A DNA stretch of 64,000 nucleotides, from NCBI GenBank assembly GCA_052161645.1, contig CP197414.1. One strand, given 5' to 3'. Each line of letters opens with the position of its first letter. Position 1 is the first letter of the stretch. Source of the stretch: Laterigemmans sp052161645. GTDB lineage: Bacteria > Planctomycetota > Planctomycetia > Pirellulales > Pirellulaceae. The notes beneath the pieces are model-generated. The model was not told where the DNA came from, searched no databases, and was given only the letters and a program-made list of their open reading frames with translations. Of the stretch, positions 33,234 to 42,314 are shown one piece after another. A program made the position numbers and the translations under genes.

Positions 33234-34296
33234 CGTCCGCTCCTTCGCAACCGGTGTAGATGAGTTCGCCGAAATAACTCCCCGGCGGCAAGTCATAGCG
33301 CGGGGCACAGGTGCAGAGCGGCACGAAGGGGCCCTCGGAGGTGTCGCAAGGGTCCTCGACCGCAACTGGCTCCCACGAGAATCCGTTCCACTGGTAATAG
33401 CAGGGGCAACAACAAGGCTCAATGGGCTGCGAGCTGCCAGAACTTGAACCGGCGGACGATGTGCTACTGCCAGAGGAGCCGCTACTGCCAGAGGCTCCGG
33501 AAGATCCGCTGGTCCCCGTACTGCCTGTTGAGCCTGAGCCGGCTTGCGAGCCACTGGTAGAACCATCACCTGAGGATCCACCACTGGAGCCGACCGCGCT
33601 ACCAGAGCCGCTGAGGCCCGAGGAACCTGACAGGCCGGATGAATCGCCAGAGCTTGATTGGCCGCTTGACCCTGATTGCCCACTAGAACCAGAGTCGCCC
33701 GACGAGCCGCTTGAGCCACTGGAACCCGACGAGCCACTGGAACCCGACGAGCCGCTGGAACCTGACGAGCCGCTGGAACCTGACGAGCCGCTGGAGCCTG
33801 ACGAGCCGCTGGAGCCTGACGAGCCGCTGGAACCCGACGAGCCGCTTGAGCCTGACGAACCCGAGTTTCCCACAACGCCGCTGCTGCCCGCTGTGCCGCT
33901 CGACCCTGACTGGCCGCTTGATCCTGAAAAACCACTCGTGCCCGACGAACCACTCAGTCCGCTTGAGCCCGATGAGCCACTGCTGCCACTGGAGCCCGAA
34001 TAGCCGCTCGACCCCGAGTAGCCTGAATAACCACTGGCTGAATGCGGGCAACAGACCAGCGCATAAATCGGCAACTGATCGAAACCAACATAATGCGTAA
34101 GATAGCGACCAAGCTGAGGAAAATCACATCGCGAGATCGCATAGAGCGGCACGCTGCCAGCCAATCCTAGAAAGTGCCCCAGCTGACGTGGTGGCAAGAC
34201 AGCGCCCCGCAGCTCGCCACAAGTCGCCGCGTAGACTGGCTGCTGATCTCGCTGGCCCAGATGTCGGCCCAAGTATCGCTGCGAACGAAGCGTCAT
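33214..34296 (-). CDS. SSG-repeat (collagen-like low-complexity) structural protein
   Basis: 360 aa. Residues about 88-280 are almost pure S-G triplets (SGSSGSSG with inserted Y, L, F, Q, T), giving a Gly-every-third-residue pattern without collagen proline. The flanks are ordered: an N-terminal 85 residues and a Cys-rich C-terminus (CCCPCYYQWNGFSWEPV, LCTCAPRY). Likely a fibre or adhesin; Ser-rich repeats are good glycosylation sites and a glycosyltransferase lies two genes on. Start overlaps the previous stop (ATGA). Confidence 0.75.
   Translation of the reverse strand: MTLRSQRYLGRHLGQRDQQPVYAATCGELRGAVLPPRQLGHFLGLAGSVPLYAISRCDFPQLGRYLTHYVGFDQLPIYALVCCPHSASGYSGYSGSSGYSGSSGSSGSSGSSGLSGSSGTSGFSGSSGQSGSSGTAGSSGVVGNSGSSGSSGSSGSSGSSGSSGSSGSSGSSGSSGSSGSSGSSGSSGSSGSSGSSGSSGDSGSSGQSGSSGQSSSGDSSGLSGSSGLSGSGSAVGSSGGSSGDGSTSGSQAGSGSTGSTGTSGSSGASGSSGSSGSSTSSAGSSSGSSQPIEPCCCPCYYQWNGFSWEPVAVEDPCDTSEGPFVPLCTCAPRYDLPPGSYFGELIYTGCEGADDGGMSL
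33700..33860. repeat. Tandem 9/18-bp repeats within the SSG gene
   Basis: Units of the form GAGCCGCTGGAACCTGAC (plus strand) repeat with few changes, coding for SGSSGS. A likely site of slippage and length change. Confidence 0.85.
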
Positions 34297-34961
34297 GCGT
34301 TGGCGTCCAGCACTTTACAAGGAAAGCGATTGCCCCAGCCGCCACTGCTAACATCATAGCGCTGCACGATCCCTGGATAAAAACCATCCTCGTCGGGCTG
34401 GTTGCTGGTGATATAAACCACCTCCTCTTGATTGGAATCATCAAACCGCACCATCGCCCAGCGGAGCGGCAAGCCATTCTGCTCGATCCATAACACGCGA
34501 AACGGACCATGCGGGACACTGCGGAGATGATTTGAGGTGCCGGTTAGCGGCTCGGCACAATCATAGACCGTCCCCGAGACGGCAATCCGAGCGGCGATCA
34601 CACCCGCGACCACGGCCGTGCCGATCGCGCCGGCAGCCAAAGGCTCGGTGAGAATACCCACCGCTCCACCCGCCACAGGTAGTCCCGCACCGAACGTGGC
34701 TTGTCGCTGGAACTCGGAAAAATTGTCGCCCGGCCCGACCAGCGGCGCAAGCAAGCCGACCACATCAAACTGGTTTCTCGCTTGGCCCGTTTGATTGCGG
34801 ACTTTGGCAAGCGTCGGTTGTCGCAGTCCATCAGTCACGCCCGACTTGCGATCAAACTTCGATTGCTCGTGAGCGCGAGCCGCATCGAGCATCGCGTTCC
34901 AGGTGGCGGCGGGCAAGCGAAGTGGCTGGCCGGACGTAACGGGCTGAAATTTATCGGACAT
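34293..34961 (-). CDS. Uncharacterised phage-side protein
   Basis: 222 aa. Starts MSDKFQPVTSGQPLRLPAAT, contains an Ala/Gly-rich hydrophobic stretch around PLAAGAIGTAVVAGVIAARI, and ends with a well-ordered part (VPHGPFRVLWIEQNG, EEVVYITSNQPDEDG). No known domain recognised. It overlaps the SSG gene by four bases and follows the 260-aa gene closely, so it is presumably a minor virion or fibre-associated protein. Confidence 0.65.
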   Translation of the reverse strand: MSDKFQPVTSGQPLRLPAATWNAMLDAARAHEQSKFDRKSGVTDGLRQPTLAKVRNQTGQARNQFDVVGLLAPLVGPGDNFSEFQRQATFGAGLPVAGGAVGILTEPLAAGAIGTAVVAGVIAARIAVSGTVYDCAEPLTGTSNHLRSVPHGPFRVLWIEQNGLPLRWAMVRFDDSNQEEVVYITSNQPDEDGFYPGIVQRYDVSSGGWGNRFPCKVLDANA

Positions 34962-34970
34962 GCGGCGGCC

Positions 34971-35753
34971 TTAGATCCCCAGTCCCAATAAACCCAGGTC
35001 GCCGTAGGGATAAACCCGCTCGACGTAAAACGCTACTGGAATCTTGATCAAGGCATTAGAGTCCACTTCATCCTGAAAGCGGACCCAGAGGTATTCCCAG
35101 CCTTCTTTGCTGACCAGTAGATTGCCAGGACCAATTGGTTGGTCGATGACGTTCGGAGATGCGGCAAACTTAAAGGTGATCGCCCACTGTTCCTTGCCAC
35201 GCTTCGAGCCGCTGGCACCGAGGAACAAGACTTCTCCCTTGGCAAAACCCTTATAAGCTCCGCCGTTAACGCGTCCAGTGAGCTGAAAGATTTGGTACTT
35301 GAACGCGGGTGTGACAAGCAGGCCATCATAATAACGCGTCTCTGAAAACGTGAAGACGGGAACGGTAACATCGGTCCCTTCCACGCGGTTTTCACTGACG
35401 TTGATCGCCCCTTGATAGTCGGGCGCGGCATAGCCAGCCAGCGAGGTTCGCTGCAATGTGGCCAAGCTTGTCGCGATCCGCTGGGAGCCACCCGAAGTGT
35501 CAAACTCGTAGTCGGCCGGGTTGCCCTGGAGACCGTAACGCACCGTGGCGTTCCATACTCCGCCGCCAAGCGGCTCGGTCTGAATCGATTCGCGGTCCAG
35601 CTCCAGATAAACCTCGGGAGAAGTGCCCGCGACAAGGTTCACAACCTCAGTGTCAGACTCGGTTCCACGCACTTGATACAGCAGCTCGACCGCCGGATCA
35701 TCGCCTGCGGTTGTCGCGCGAGAGTCGAAGCGTTCGGTGATGGTGGGTGTCAT
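34971..35753 (-). CDS. Uncharacterised virion-type protein
   Basis: 260 aa, beta-rich: VELLYQVRGTESDTEVVNLV, GGVWNATVRYGL, SKEGWEYLWVRFQDEVDSNA. No known domain recognised. It lies between the tape measure gene and the fibre-like genes and so could be a distal tail or baseplate protein. It ends ten bases before the next start. Confidence 0.65.
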   Translation of the reverse strand: MTPTITERFDSRATTAGDDPAVELLYQVRGTESDTEVVNLVAGTSPEVYLELDRESIQTEPLGGGVWNATVRYGLQGNPADYEFDTSGGSQRIATSLATLQRTSLAGYAAPDYQGAINVSENRVEGTDVTVPVFTFSETRYYDGLLVTPAFKYQIFQLTGRVNGGAYKGFAKGEVLFLGASGSKRGKEQWAITFKFAASPNVIDQPIGPGNLLVSKEGWEYLWVRFQDEVDSNALIKIPVAFYVERVYPYGDLGLLGLGI

Positions 35754-35837
35754 GGTGACGGAGTGGTAAGATGCAAGATTTTAGGAATGAGCGAGGTTCT
35801 TATGGTTGCGTTTGCTTCGCAAAGGAGTGTTGCTGTT

Positions 35838-35892
35838 GACTTTCGGCGGAGCGAAAGGTGACTTTGTACTTTCGACGGAGCGAAAGGCGACT
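35838..35892. repeat. Two direct repeats (CTTTCGRCGGAGCGAAAGGYGAC)
   Basis: Two 22-nt near-identical copies in the spacer downstream of the tape measure gene, each containing the palindromic CTTTCG...CGAAAG. Short intergenic hairpin repeats; may act as a terminator. Confidence 0.6.
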
Positions 35893-35895
35893 TTT

Positions 35896-38229
35896 TTAGC
35901 TGTATTCAATCCCGTTGTTTTCAACGGCCGTGATTAGCTTCTTGGTATTGGCGGCAGTCGCCTCGGCAGCACGCAGGGCACGATCCGAAAGGCTGTCGGC
36001 TCCGAGACCCCGGATTGCGAACGCATTGAACGTGCTCTTGGTTTCCACAGCTTGCTGCTCGGCGGCGACCAATTGAGATGACTGGGCCAGCGCTTGCTGT
36101 AGTGCTTTCATGCTTGGCCGATTTGCCGATGAAGAGCCAGCTGAATCGGCATTGGCCGACGGGTCTTTCAGTGCCGCAACGGCTTCTTGCCAATCCTTGC
36201 GGGTTGCGGCCAGCTCCGCGGCGGTTTGCGCGAGAGCCATCTGGCCTGCTCGCTGGCGGGCGGTTTCTTCATCAGCTTGGTTCTGCCCCAAGATGTCGGC
36301 TCGACCTTGACGCTGGGCCTCGATCTCGGCGCGCCTTTGCCGTCGCTGTCGCTCACGCTCGCTGATCTGACCGAGCATGTTGTCGTTTGTTGCTTGCTGC
36401 TGGGCGGCCACCTCTTGGTTAATCTGTTCGACTTCGGCTTCGACGTTGATGTCGGAATCGAACAGTGACTTGAGCCTTACCCAGGCCTTTTTGATAAAGC
36501 CAACAGTGGCATGCCAAGTCTTGGTTAGCGAGCCGGCGAACAACGACCAAGCATCCCCCAAGAACGCCAGCGTCTCAACCCAAGCCACTTCGATTGCCGC
36601 CCAGCCATCGCTGATCACCGCGGCCACGCCAAAGATCATGGCATCGGCTGTGCCGAGGAACACATCCTTGAACGCCAGCCAATAACTCTCCAGCGTCTGG
36701 ATGCCACGCTGCCATTCCAGCTTGAGTGTGAGCCAGAGAATCTTGCCGGCCGCCGCCACATCACCAGCCGCCAATGCGCGTCCGATCGCGCCGAATGCCT
36801 CCGTGGCGGTGGACTTGAGAGCGTTGAATTTTTCACCGAGCCAGCTGAGTGCCTGCCCGCCCATGCCCGAAGTATGCAGCAAGTAAACACCTAGCGAAAC
36901 AACCGCGGCGGTGGCCAATCCCAGCGGCGAAAGCAGCGTCCCCAGGACGATCCCGATTGCCGAGATCGTCGCGCCGACCAAACTTAGCACCGCTAGAAAT
37001 CCGCCGATCACCGAGCCGGCTGCACCGAAAGCCACACCAACTCCCACGAGCGCCGCCCCCACCGCCAACACGGTCAGCGTGACTTTGGCGATCGACTTGG
37101 CGGCCTCATGATGCGTCTCAATCCAGCGGATCACCGCTGAAAGTGTCCCAGAGATTGCCTCCGCCGCTCGTTGTAGCGGTTTCTCGATCGCTTCGCCAAA
37201 AGCAATCGCCACTCCCTCGGCTGCGCTTTTAAGAATCCGAAACGCACCACCAACACCAGCGTCCATTTCCTTGGCGGTCTTGGCTGCGGCTCCTCCGGCA
37301 TTGACTAATTGTTCATAAAGCTCACGCGTGTTGGTCACCGATTTGCCAATCGCCGAAGCTGAAGTGATTCCCAGCAGGCCAAACACTTCTTGAAAGCGGC
37401 GAGCCCTTTCGCCCGTTCCCAAGTTCGCCGTGGCATCGGCCACATCGCCCAGCAAGTCGACCAGCGGACGCACGTTACCGGCCGCGTCCAGCGTGGCCAC
37501 ACCGAAGACTTGCTGGAACTTCTTTGCCTCAGCACCACTGAGCGTTAGCAGGCGCCGTAGTGAGGTGCCCGCGTCGCTTCCTTGGATGCCCATGTTGCCG
37601 AGCGAGCCAAGAATCGCCAACGTATCCTCCAGTTGCATGTTGGCGTCGGCCGCGACGGGGGCTGCGTATTTTAGCGCCTCGCCGAGTGACTCCACGCTGT
37701 TGAATGATTTATTGGCAGCCGCGGTCAAGCTATCAGCAACCCGAGTGGCATCTTCAGCTTGCAAGCCAAACTGACGAATAGTCGCCGCCATAATGCCTGA
37801 TGCTAGGGTGGCTTCGGTACCGGTGGCGCGTGCCAGATCCATCACGGCCGCAGTCATCTCGGTAATCTGGGAAGGATTAAAGCCAGCCCGTCCCAGCTCG
37901 GTCATGAGATTGGCGACTTGCGTTGCCGAAAAGCTTGTCGATGCGCCCAGTTCTTTTGCTCGATCTCGCAAGCGTTCAAAGTCGCGACTACTAGCCTGCG
38001 TGACCGCGCGGACCGAGCGAATGGCGTCATCGAAGGTGGCAAAGACGGCGGCGCTAGCGGCCATCGGGGCAGCGGCCGTGGTGCCGAGTCCCAGCAACTG
38101 GCCGCCTATGAGCCGCGCACTGTTGCCAAAATCTTGCAGCTGTCGCTGCGCCGAGCGGAGTCCCTTTTGGAGTTTGCCGTTGCGTGTGGTGAGCTCCACG
38201 TAAGCGGCACCAGCTTTGACTGCGGACAT
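35896..38229 (-). CDS. Phage tail tape measure protein
   Basis: 777 aa tape measure protein that sets tail length and assists DNA entry. The N-terminal 350 residues are the PhageMin_Tail/TP901 tape-measure core (TFDDAIRSVRAVTQASSRDF, LMTELGRAGFNPSQI, LGNMGIQGSDAGTSLRRLL). A central hydrophobic region follows (VTLTVLAVGAALVGVGVAFG, VIGGFLAVLSLVGATI), then a helical, Gln/Arg-rich C-terminus. At 777 aa the predicted tail is short for a siphophage. It is complete, without frameshifts, and downstream of the tail chaperone and fibre-like genes. Confidence 0.92.
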   Translation of the reverse strand: MSAVKAGAAYVELTTRNGKLQKGLRSAQRQLQDFGNSARLIGGQLLGLGTTAAAPMAASAAVFATFDDAIRSVRAVTQASSRDFERLRDRAKELGASTSFSATQVANLMTELGRAGFNPSQITEMTAAVMDLARATGTEATLASGIMAATIRQFGLQAEDATRVADSLTAAANKSFNSVESLGEALKYAAPVAADANMQLEDTLAILGSLGNMGIQGSDAGTSLRRLLTLSGAEAKKFQQVFGVATLDAAGNVRPLVDLLGDVADATANLGTGERARRFQEVFGLLGITSASAIGKSVTNTRELYEQLVNAGGAAAKTAKEMDAGVGGAFRILKSAAEGVAIAFGEAIEKPLQRAAEAISGTLSAVIRWIETHHEAAKSIAKVTLTVLAVGAALVGVGVAFGAAGSVIGGFLAVLSLVGATISAIGIVLGTLLSPLGLATAAVVSLGVYLLHTSGMGGQALSWLGEKFNALKSTATEAFGAIGRALAAGDVAAAGKILWLTLKLEWQRGIQTLESYWLAFKDVFLGTADAMIFGVAAVISDGWAAIEVAWVETLAFLGDAWSLFAGSLTKTWHATVGFIKKAWVRLKSLFDSDINVEAEVEQINQEVAAQQQATNDNMLGQISERERQRRQRRAEIEAQRQGRADILGQNQADEETARQRAGQMALAQTAAELAATRKDWQEAVAALKDPSANADSAGSSSANRPSMKALQQALAQSSQLVAAEQQAVETKSTFNAFAIRGLGADSLSDRALRAAEATAANTKKLITAVENNGIEYS

Positions 38230-38237
38230 ATTAAATA

Positions 38238-39170
38238 CTAAGCCTCCACCATCATCGAGAGCGTGGCCGACTCGGCATCGGGAATCAGCCGGCGAATGGT
38301 CACTTGATTGCTACTGGAGACTTGCACGGTAAAATCATAAACTTGCCCGCGAGCGGCGACGAGCTGCGCGATGCCACTTGAATTGGTGATCGCGGGAGCC
38401 AGGGTATTGACCATCCACTGGTCGTCCAGCACGGCGTAGCCGGCGCTCACGCGGTGGGTGATTGGTAAATCGGCCAGAGGCAAGCCGGTTTGATCGATGA
38501 CCTGCAGCGTGACCGCACAGCTTTCCGGGGCAACGGTCAGCGCCGGCAGCTCGCGCGGCACCGTGATCGCAATGGTTTGGTCGCTAGCGGCAACCGTGAT
38601 TGCCTGTGGCGGGACGGGGGCGAACCCGAACGGCGGCTCGACGAGAAGTTGATAGTCGCCTGGCTCGGCATAAAGAATAGCTTCTCCGAATTGATTCGTC
38701 GTGCGAGCGACTGCGGAGCCGGCCAGTGAAAGGCGGACGAACCGCACGGGCTGGTTGTCTTGATCGTGCACCGTAAACGATAACTGGAAGCTTGCTTCGC
38801 CCGGCAACCCCACGGCCGTAGCAATCCGGTTGACCGCAGCGTCCCCACTGGCGGCGACAAAGTAGTCCCAGACCGCGGCGGCCGAGAGGCTTGTGTCGCT
38901 GCTGCTGGTGACTTGGCCGCTGGGATCAATCTTCAACAGACTGAAGTTGGCGGGGAGTAAATCGCTGGTGACAAGCCCGGAAAGATCCGCTTGATAGAGC
39001 GCGGCCGCTCCCGCGTGCGCAAGATCAAGATCGAGCTTGGCGGTGCGAAGTTCGGGCAGGCGATCGGCCAGCGCGGCTGCGGCAGCCAACTGAGCAGCTT
39101 CCTCTGCCGTGAGTCCGCTTCCCGAACTGGGCGCTCCGAAGAAATCATCAAAGAATACGCTGGCGCTCAT
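38238..39170 (-). CDS. Phage-side protein with carboxypeptidase-regulatory-like beta domain
   Basis: 310 aa. A beta-sandwich domain of the CarboxypepD_reg/Ig-like type is visible at about residues 130-195 (FTVHDQDNQPVRFVRLSLAG, FGEAILYAEPGDYQLLVEPP), and a second similar stretch at 215-260 (LQVIDQTGLPLADLPITHRV). The N-terminus is Ala/Leu-rich and helical. Such domains bind surfaces or glycans on phage tails. It lies directly between the tape measure and a repeat-containing fibre-like gene. Confidence 0.7.
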   Translation of the reverse strand: MSASVFFDDFFGAPSSGSGLTAEEAAQLAAAAALADRLPELRTAKLDLDLAHAGAAALYQADLSGLVTSDLLPANFSLLKIDPSGQVTSSSDTSLSAAAVWDYFVAASGDAAVNRIATAVGLPGEASFQLSFTVHDQDNQPVRFVRLSLAGSAVARTTNQFGEAILYAEPGDYQLLVEPPFGFAPVPPQAITVAASDQTIAITVPRELPALTVAPESCAVTLQVIDQTGLPLADLPITHRVSAGYAVLDDQWMVNTLAPAITNSSGIAQLVAARGQVYDFTVQVSSSNQVTIRRLIPDAESATLSMMVEA

Positions 39171-40526
39171 TTAGTTTAGCACCCGGGTTTCAGTAAAGGT
39201 CACCGGGTCTTTGCCGGTACGCGTGAGAGTGCGTTCTTCGCCGCTCTTGATCACATCATCGACTGCCAGCGAAGTGGCTTGGATAAAGTCGCTTAGTGAT
39301 CCCAGCACGTTGTGGTTAGGCACCAAGACGGTATCTAGCACTGCGTCGCGGATCACTGCGGCTGATGGAGGAGTTTGCGTGTTGGCGCCATCGGTTCCTC
39401 GCATGTCGGTGTTTGTCGTCGTCGTATCAACTAGCGTCACACGGGAAATGTGCCCAGTCGCGTTAATACCGAGGGCGGCGAAGTTGGCGGGCAGCGCTGC
39501 AAGCAGATCGGCCTCTGTCAAAAGGCCTGTTAATTGTGTGTCGAGACTTGCAGTCGCTAAGCCGATTGCTGTTCGCACACCGCCGGCCGACAGCGGAACG
39601 ACCGTATTCGCTCCATCAGTCCCTCGCATGTCACTGTTGGTGGTTGTCGTGTCGACGAGTGTCACACGGGAAATATGACCACTCGCGCTAATACCAAGGG
39701 CGGCGAAATTGGTGGGCAAAGCGGTAAGTAGATCAGCCTCTGTGAGAAGGCTATTTAACTGAGTGTCGAGATTTGCAGTCGCTAAGCCGATTGCAGCCCG
39801 CACACCGGCGGCCGACAGCGGAGCGACCGTATTCGCTCCATCAGTCCCACGCATGTCGCTGTTGGTGGTTGTCGTGTCGACGAGGGTCACACGGGAGATG
39901 TGACCGCTCGCACTGATACCGAGCGCCGCAAAGTTAGCCGGTAAAGCCGCTTGCAATTGAGTGTTAGTAACTTTGCCGCCAAGCTGGGTATCGAGGTTTG
40001 CCGACGCCAGCCCAACCGCAGATCGCACACCGGCGGCCGATAGCGGAGCGATCGTATTTGCCCCATTCGTTCCCCGCATGTCGGTATTAGTCGTCGTCGT
40101 ATCAACCAGCGTCACGCGAGCGACATGACCGCTAGCGTTAACATCCAAGTCACGACCGATTGCCAGCGGTTGCAGTGGCGTGCGATTGTAGATCTTGGTC
40201 GTCAGTGAGACGTTGTTATCTCCGGCATCATCACTGCTCAAGGTGAGCGTCAAATTCTCACCTTGCAGCCAAGTGATTTCATCCAGAGTCAGCCGGACCG
40301 CTGCTTCCGCGGTAGGAATCTCTCGCTGCACGCTGGCCACCCAGAATCCGCCCACGCGAACCTCAAGTGTCAGCATGCTGTTTACGCCCGCCGCCCGGCC
40401 GCTGATATCAATCACCACCAGCGCTTGCGACGATGGCCCTGGATTGGCTCCGTTCCAGAGCGTCACTCCCGTGGTTAGATTCTGACTTGGCAGTACGCTG
40501 GGCGAGATCAGCGAAGCGAGACTCAT
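39171..40526 (-). CDS. Repeat-containing tail fibre/baseplate-like protein
   Basis: 451 aa. The N-terminal 110 residues form a beta-rich domain like those of upper-baseplate proteins (LVVIDISGRAAGVNSMLTLE). About four 75-residue repeats follow, each containing NFAALGISASGHISRVTLVD, TTTTNSDMRGTDGAN and VRAAIGLATANLDTQL. The protein ends in a short distinct segment. Repeats of this kind build trimeric fibre shafts. Start overlaps the upstream stop by four bases. Confidence 0.78.
   Translation of the reverse strand: MSLASLISPSVLPSQNLTTGVTLWNGANPGPSSQALVVIDISGRAAGVNSMLTLEVRVGGFWVASVQREIPTAEAAVRLTLDEITWLQGENLTLTLSSDDAGDNNVSLTTKIYNRTPLQPLAIGRDLDVNASGHVARVTLVDTTTTNTDMRGTNGANTIAPLSAAGVRSAVGLASANLDTQLGGKVTNTQLQAALPANFAALGISASGHISRVTLVDTTTTNSDMRGTDGANTVAPLSAAGVRAAIGLATANLDTQLNSLLTEADLLTALPTNFAALGISASGHISRVTLVDTTTTNSDMRGTDGANTVVPLSAGGVRTAIGLATASLDTQLTGLLTEADLLAALPANFAALGINATGHISRVTLVDTTTTNTDMRGTDGANTQTPPSAAVIRDAVLDTVLVPNHNVLGSLSDFIQATSLAVDDVIKSGEERTLTRTGKDPVTFTETRVLN
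39427..40130. repeat. Four tandem 225-bp repeats
   Basis: The motif TCRACNAGNGTCACRCGRG recurs at 39427, 39652, 39877 and 40102, exactly 225 bp (75 codons) apart. In-frame tandem duplication inside the fibre-like gene. Confidence 0.9.
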
Positions 40527-41092
40527 AGTCGCAGCTCCATTCTCTGGGTCGATCGTGCCTGGAGGAGTGTTTTCACGGGAGAAGCGAGCCGCCGAAAGAT
40601 ATCGAGCTGCAGCATGCTGGTCTGGTCACTGGAATAGTTGCCGCGTCTGTCGACGACCAACGAGATTCGCTCGCCGGCCGATGCGCTGATTAGCTGACTG
40701 GTGTGTGTGGCGCTACCGAGCAGCACCTCAGTGAACAGCATTGCCAGCTCGTGAAAGAGAAACACCTGTACCCCATCGCCCCCCGTCGAGGATCGCTGCC
40801 AATTCGCCTCCAGGCGATAGTCGCCCGAGAAGGGTAACGCGTAACTGCTGATCACGCTCGCCGTGCTGGCTAGTTCGCCGGGGTGACAAGCGGTCGGTGA
40901 CATCCAGGGCGTGGAGAACTGGTTGGGACCATACCAAACAGCCCCGTTATCAACCGAGAACTCGGTCCAGTCACTCAGCGAAAAGTTGCTACCATCGCTC
41001 GCCGTGGACGGCCGATAGGCATACGTCCAGCCCAGGGGAAAACTTCCCAGCTGGAAATCGCGGTTATGACTGGCTTGGCGCCGTTCGAACAT
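40523..41092 (-). CDS. Uncharacterised phage tail-region protein
   Basis: 189 aa, aromatic and beta-rich (LGSFPLGWTYAYRPS, FSLSDWTEFSVDNG, VWYGPNQFSTPWMS). No family recognised. It is coupled on both sides: its start lies inside the end of the tail-chaperone extension and its end overlaps the fibre-like gene. Could be a tail or baseplate component. Confidence 0.65.
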   Translation of the reverse strand: MFERRQASHNRDFQLGSFPLGWTYAYRPSTASDGSNFSLSDWTEFSVDNGAVWYGPNQFSTPWMSPTACHPGELASTASVISSYALPFSGDYRLEANWQRSSTGGDGVQVFLFHELAMLFTEVLLGSATHTSQLISASAGERISLVVDRRGNYSSDQTSMLQLDIFRRLASPVKTLLQARSTQRMELRL

Positions 41093-41414
41093 GGAATCCA
41101 GAAGCCTTAAACATCGAGGCCAGCTGCGTGACAGTCACCGCCGGTAAACTGGCCGCCTGTCGCAACAGCGGATTAAACTCTTGGGGCTGAAACGGCTTGC
41201 GGCGTTTTTTGGGATCACGATTTACCTCATAAATTGCCGCCAGCACCGAGCTCACTTGGCCCCACTGCGCGTGCCGGCGAGCGTCAGCCATCCACATCAG
41301 TTCCCGCAGCGTGAGTGGGCCGGGATCCACGCCAAGGATGCCGGCCAGCTGGTAGATCAGTCGCTCGATAGCTCGGTGGTCAAACGCTGCTCGAATTCCG
41401 CCAGGGCCTTTTTC
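41064..41414 (-). CDS. Tail-chaperone extension reached by predicted -1 frameshift
   Basis: Open frame overlapping the 3' end of the chaperone gene. Reading on from the heptamer GAAAAAG (minus strand, 41414-41408), in frame G-AAA-AAG, a -1 slip gives KGPGGIRAAFDHRAIERLIY and then QLAGILGVDPGPLTLRELM to the stop at 41064. The LTLRELMWMADARRHA ending is typical of GT-type tail assembly chaperones. Without a frameshift the part after 41330 would need a GTG start. The extension stays open across the whole overlap, supporting a fusion product as in lambda G/GT. Confidence 0.7.
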   Translation of the reverse strand, partial: EKGPGGIRAAFDHRAIERLIYQLAGILGVDPGPLTLRELMWMADARRHAQWGQVSSVLAAIYEVNRDPKKRRKPFQPQEFNPLLRQAASLPAVTVTQLASMFKASGFHVRTAPSQS

Positions 41415-41827
41415 TCCAGTTGCGGATCGTCCAGCCGCTGACTCAGGAGCTTGAGCGCTTGCTGCTCGATCGCTTGATACTTGCTCGCCGCCTGCTGGAG
41501 CAGACGGCGACGGGGCTCCGGGAAGAAAGCCACCAAAGCCTCCAGCAGCGCGACCGTCGCCTCGGCAATCGCATCGCCGGCCAGCCCCTCGCCAAATGTC
41601 TCTTCGGAGACATCGGCGGCCAGCGCTTGCGGCTGGCAGACCGCATAGAGAACATCACACAGTAAGACGGGATCGCGGCTGAGCTGTTCGATGAGCTCTC
41701 CCTCGACGATGCTGAGCAGATCAACGCCGGTGACGGAGCGGACACGTTTGATGGTGGCGACATCGATCTGCACAACCCAGATTCGCCCGCTATGGTCAAC
41801 AAACTTCTGCATGCTGGAGGCTACCAT
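41357..41827 (-). CDS. Phage tail assembly chaperone (G-like)
   Basis: 156 aa, between the tail tube and tape measure genes, the usual place for the tail assembly chaperone. Mostly helical with an N-terminal beta part (MQKFVDHSGRIWVVQIDVAT). A slippery heptamer GAAAAAG occurs at codons 140-141 (KK), near the end of the gene. The -1 frame from there is open into the next ORF, so both a short and a long form are expected. Assignment rests on synteny and the frameshift geometry. Confidence 0.75.
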   Translation of the reverse strand: MVASSMQKFVDHSGRIWVVQIDVATIKRVRSVTGVDLLSIVEGELIEQLSRDPVLLCDVLYAVCQPQALAADVSEETFGEGLAGDAIAEATVALLEALVAFFPEPRRRLLQQAASKYQAIEQQALKLLSQRLDDPQLEKKALAEFEQRLTTELSSD

Positions 41828-41882
41828 GTGAATAATAAGATTTTCTCTTACGATATATAAGGATAAACGAAACGGTTATCGC

Positions 41883-42302
41883 TTATGGTCCTGGCAGTAC
41901 TGGGACTGGCACGTTGACGCCGGTACCAAGCGTCGACTGCGTGGGTTTGAGCGTGACGTCGGCCATGATCACATCTTCGAGATTTTGAGTAACGTTAAAC
42001 TGCATCACCTCACAGGTCAGCGTCAGCGTGGCTCCTACGTCACTTATGCTGACATCGACCGGGTCGCCGCTCATGTAGAGCGTTTGCAAGTTGGCGAACG
42101 TGGTGTCGTTATCCTTATTGACGACCTGAAACTCGATCGATGCGTCTTTCAGCGTGCCAACCGTTGCTCGCCAGCCGTTGTTGTCGCGCGTCGAGGCGTC
42201 GGCTTCGGCCTTTTCCAAAGTCACGGTGAGGTCTTTGCAATTGCCAATCACGGTGCCGTCGATGGTTAGCACCGCATCGAGCCCGAGTCGCACTTCTGCC
42301 AT
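41883..42302 (-). CDS. Phage major tail tube protein
   Basis: 139 aa beta-barrel-type protein: MAEVRLGLDAVLTIDGTVIG, VTLEKAEADASTRDNNGWRA, CEVMQFNVTQNLEDVIMADV. The sequence fits tail tube proteins of siphophages and Mu-like phages, which polymerise into the tail lumen around the tape measure. It is placed between the HK97 gp10-like gene and the chaperone, as expected. Confidence 0.82.
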   Translation of the reverse strand: MAEVRLGLDAVLTIDGTVIGNCKDLTVTLEKAEADASTRDNNGWRATVGTLKDASIEFQVVNKDNDTTFANLQTLYMSGDPVDVSISDVGATLTLTCEVMQFNVTQNLEDVIMADVTLKPTQSTLGTGVNVPVPVLPGP

Positions 42303-42314
42303 GACTGCTGTTCC

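Noticed and set aside
33422..34003. Pro/Glu-rich 193-codon plus-strand ORF
   Set aside because: Exact antisense of the SSG repeat; its composition simply mirrors the repeat.
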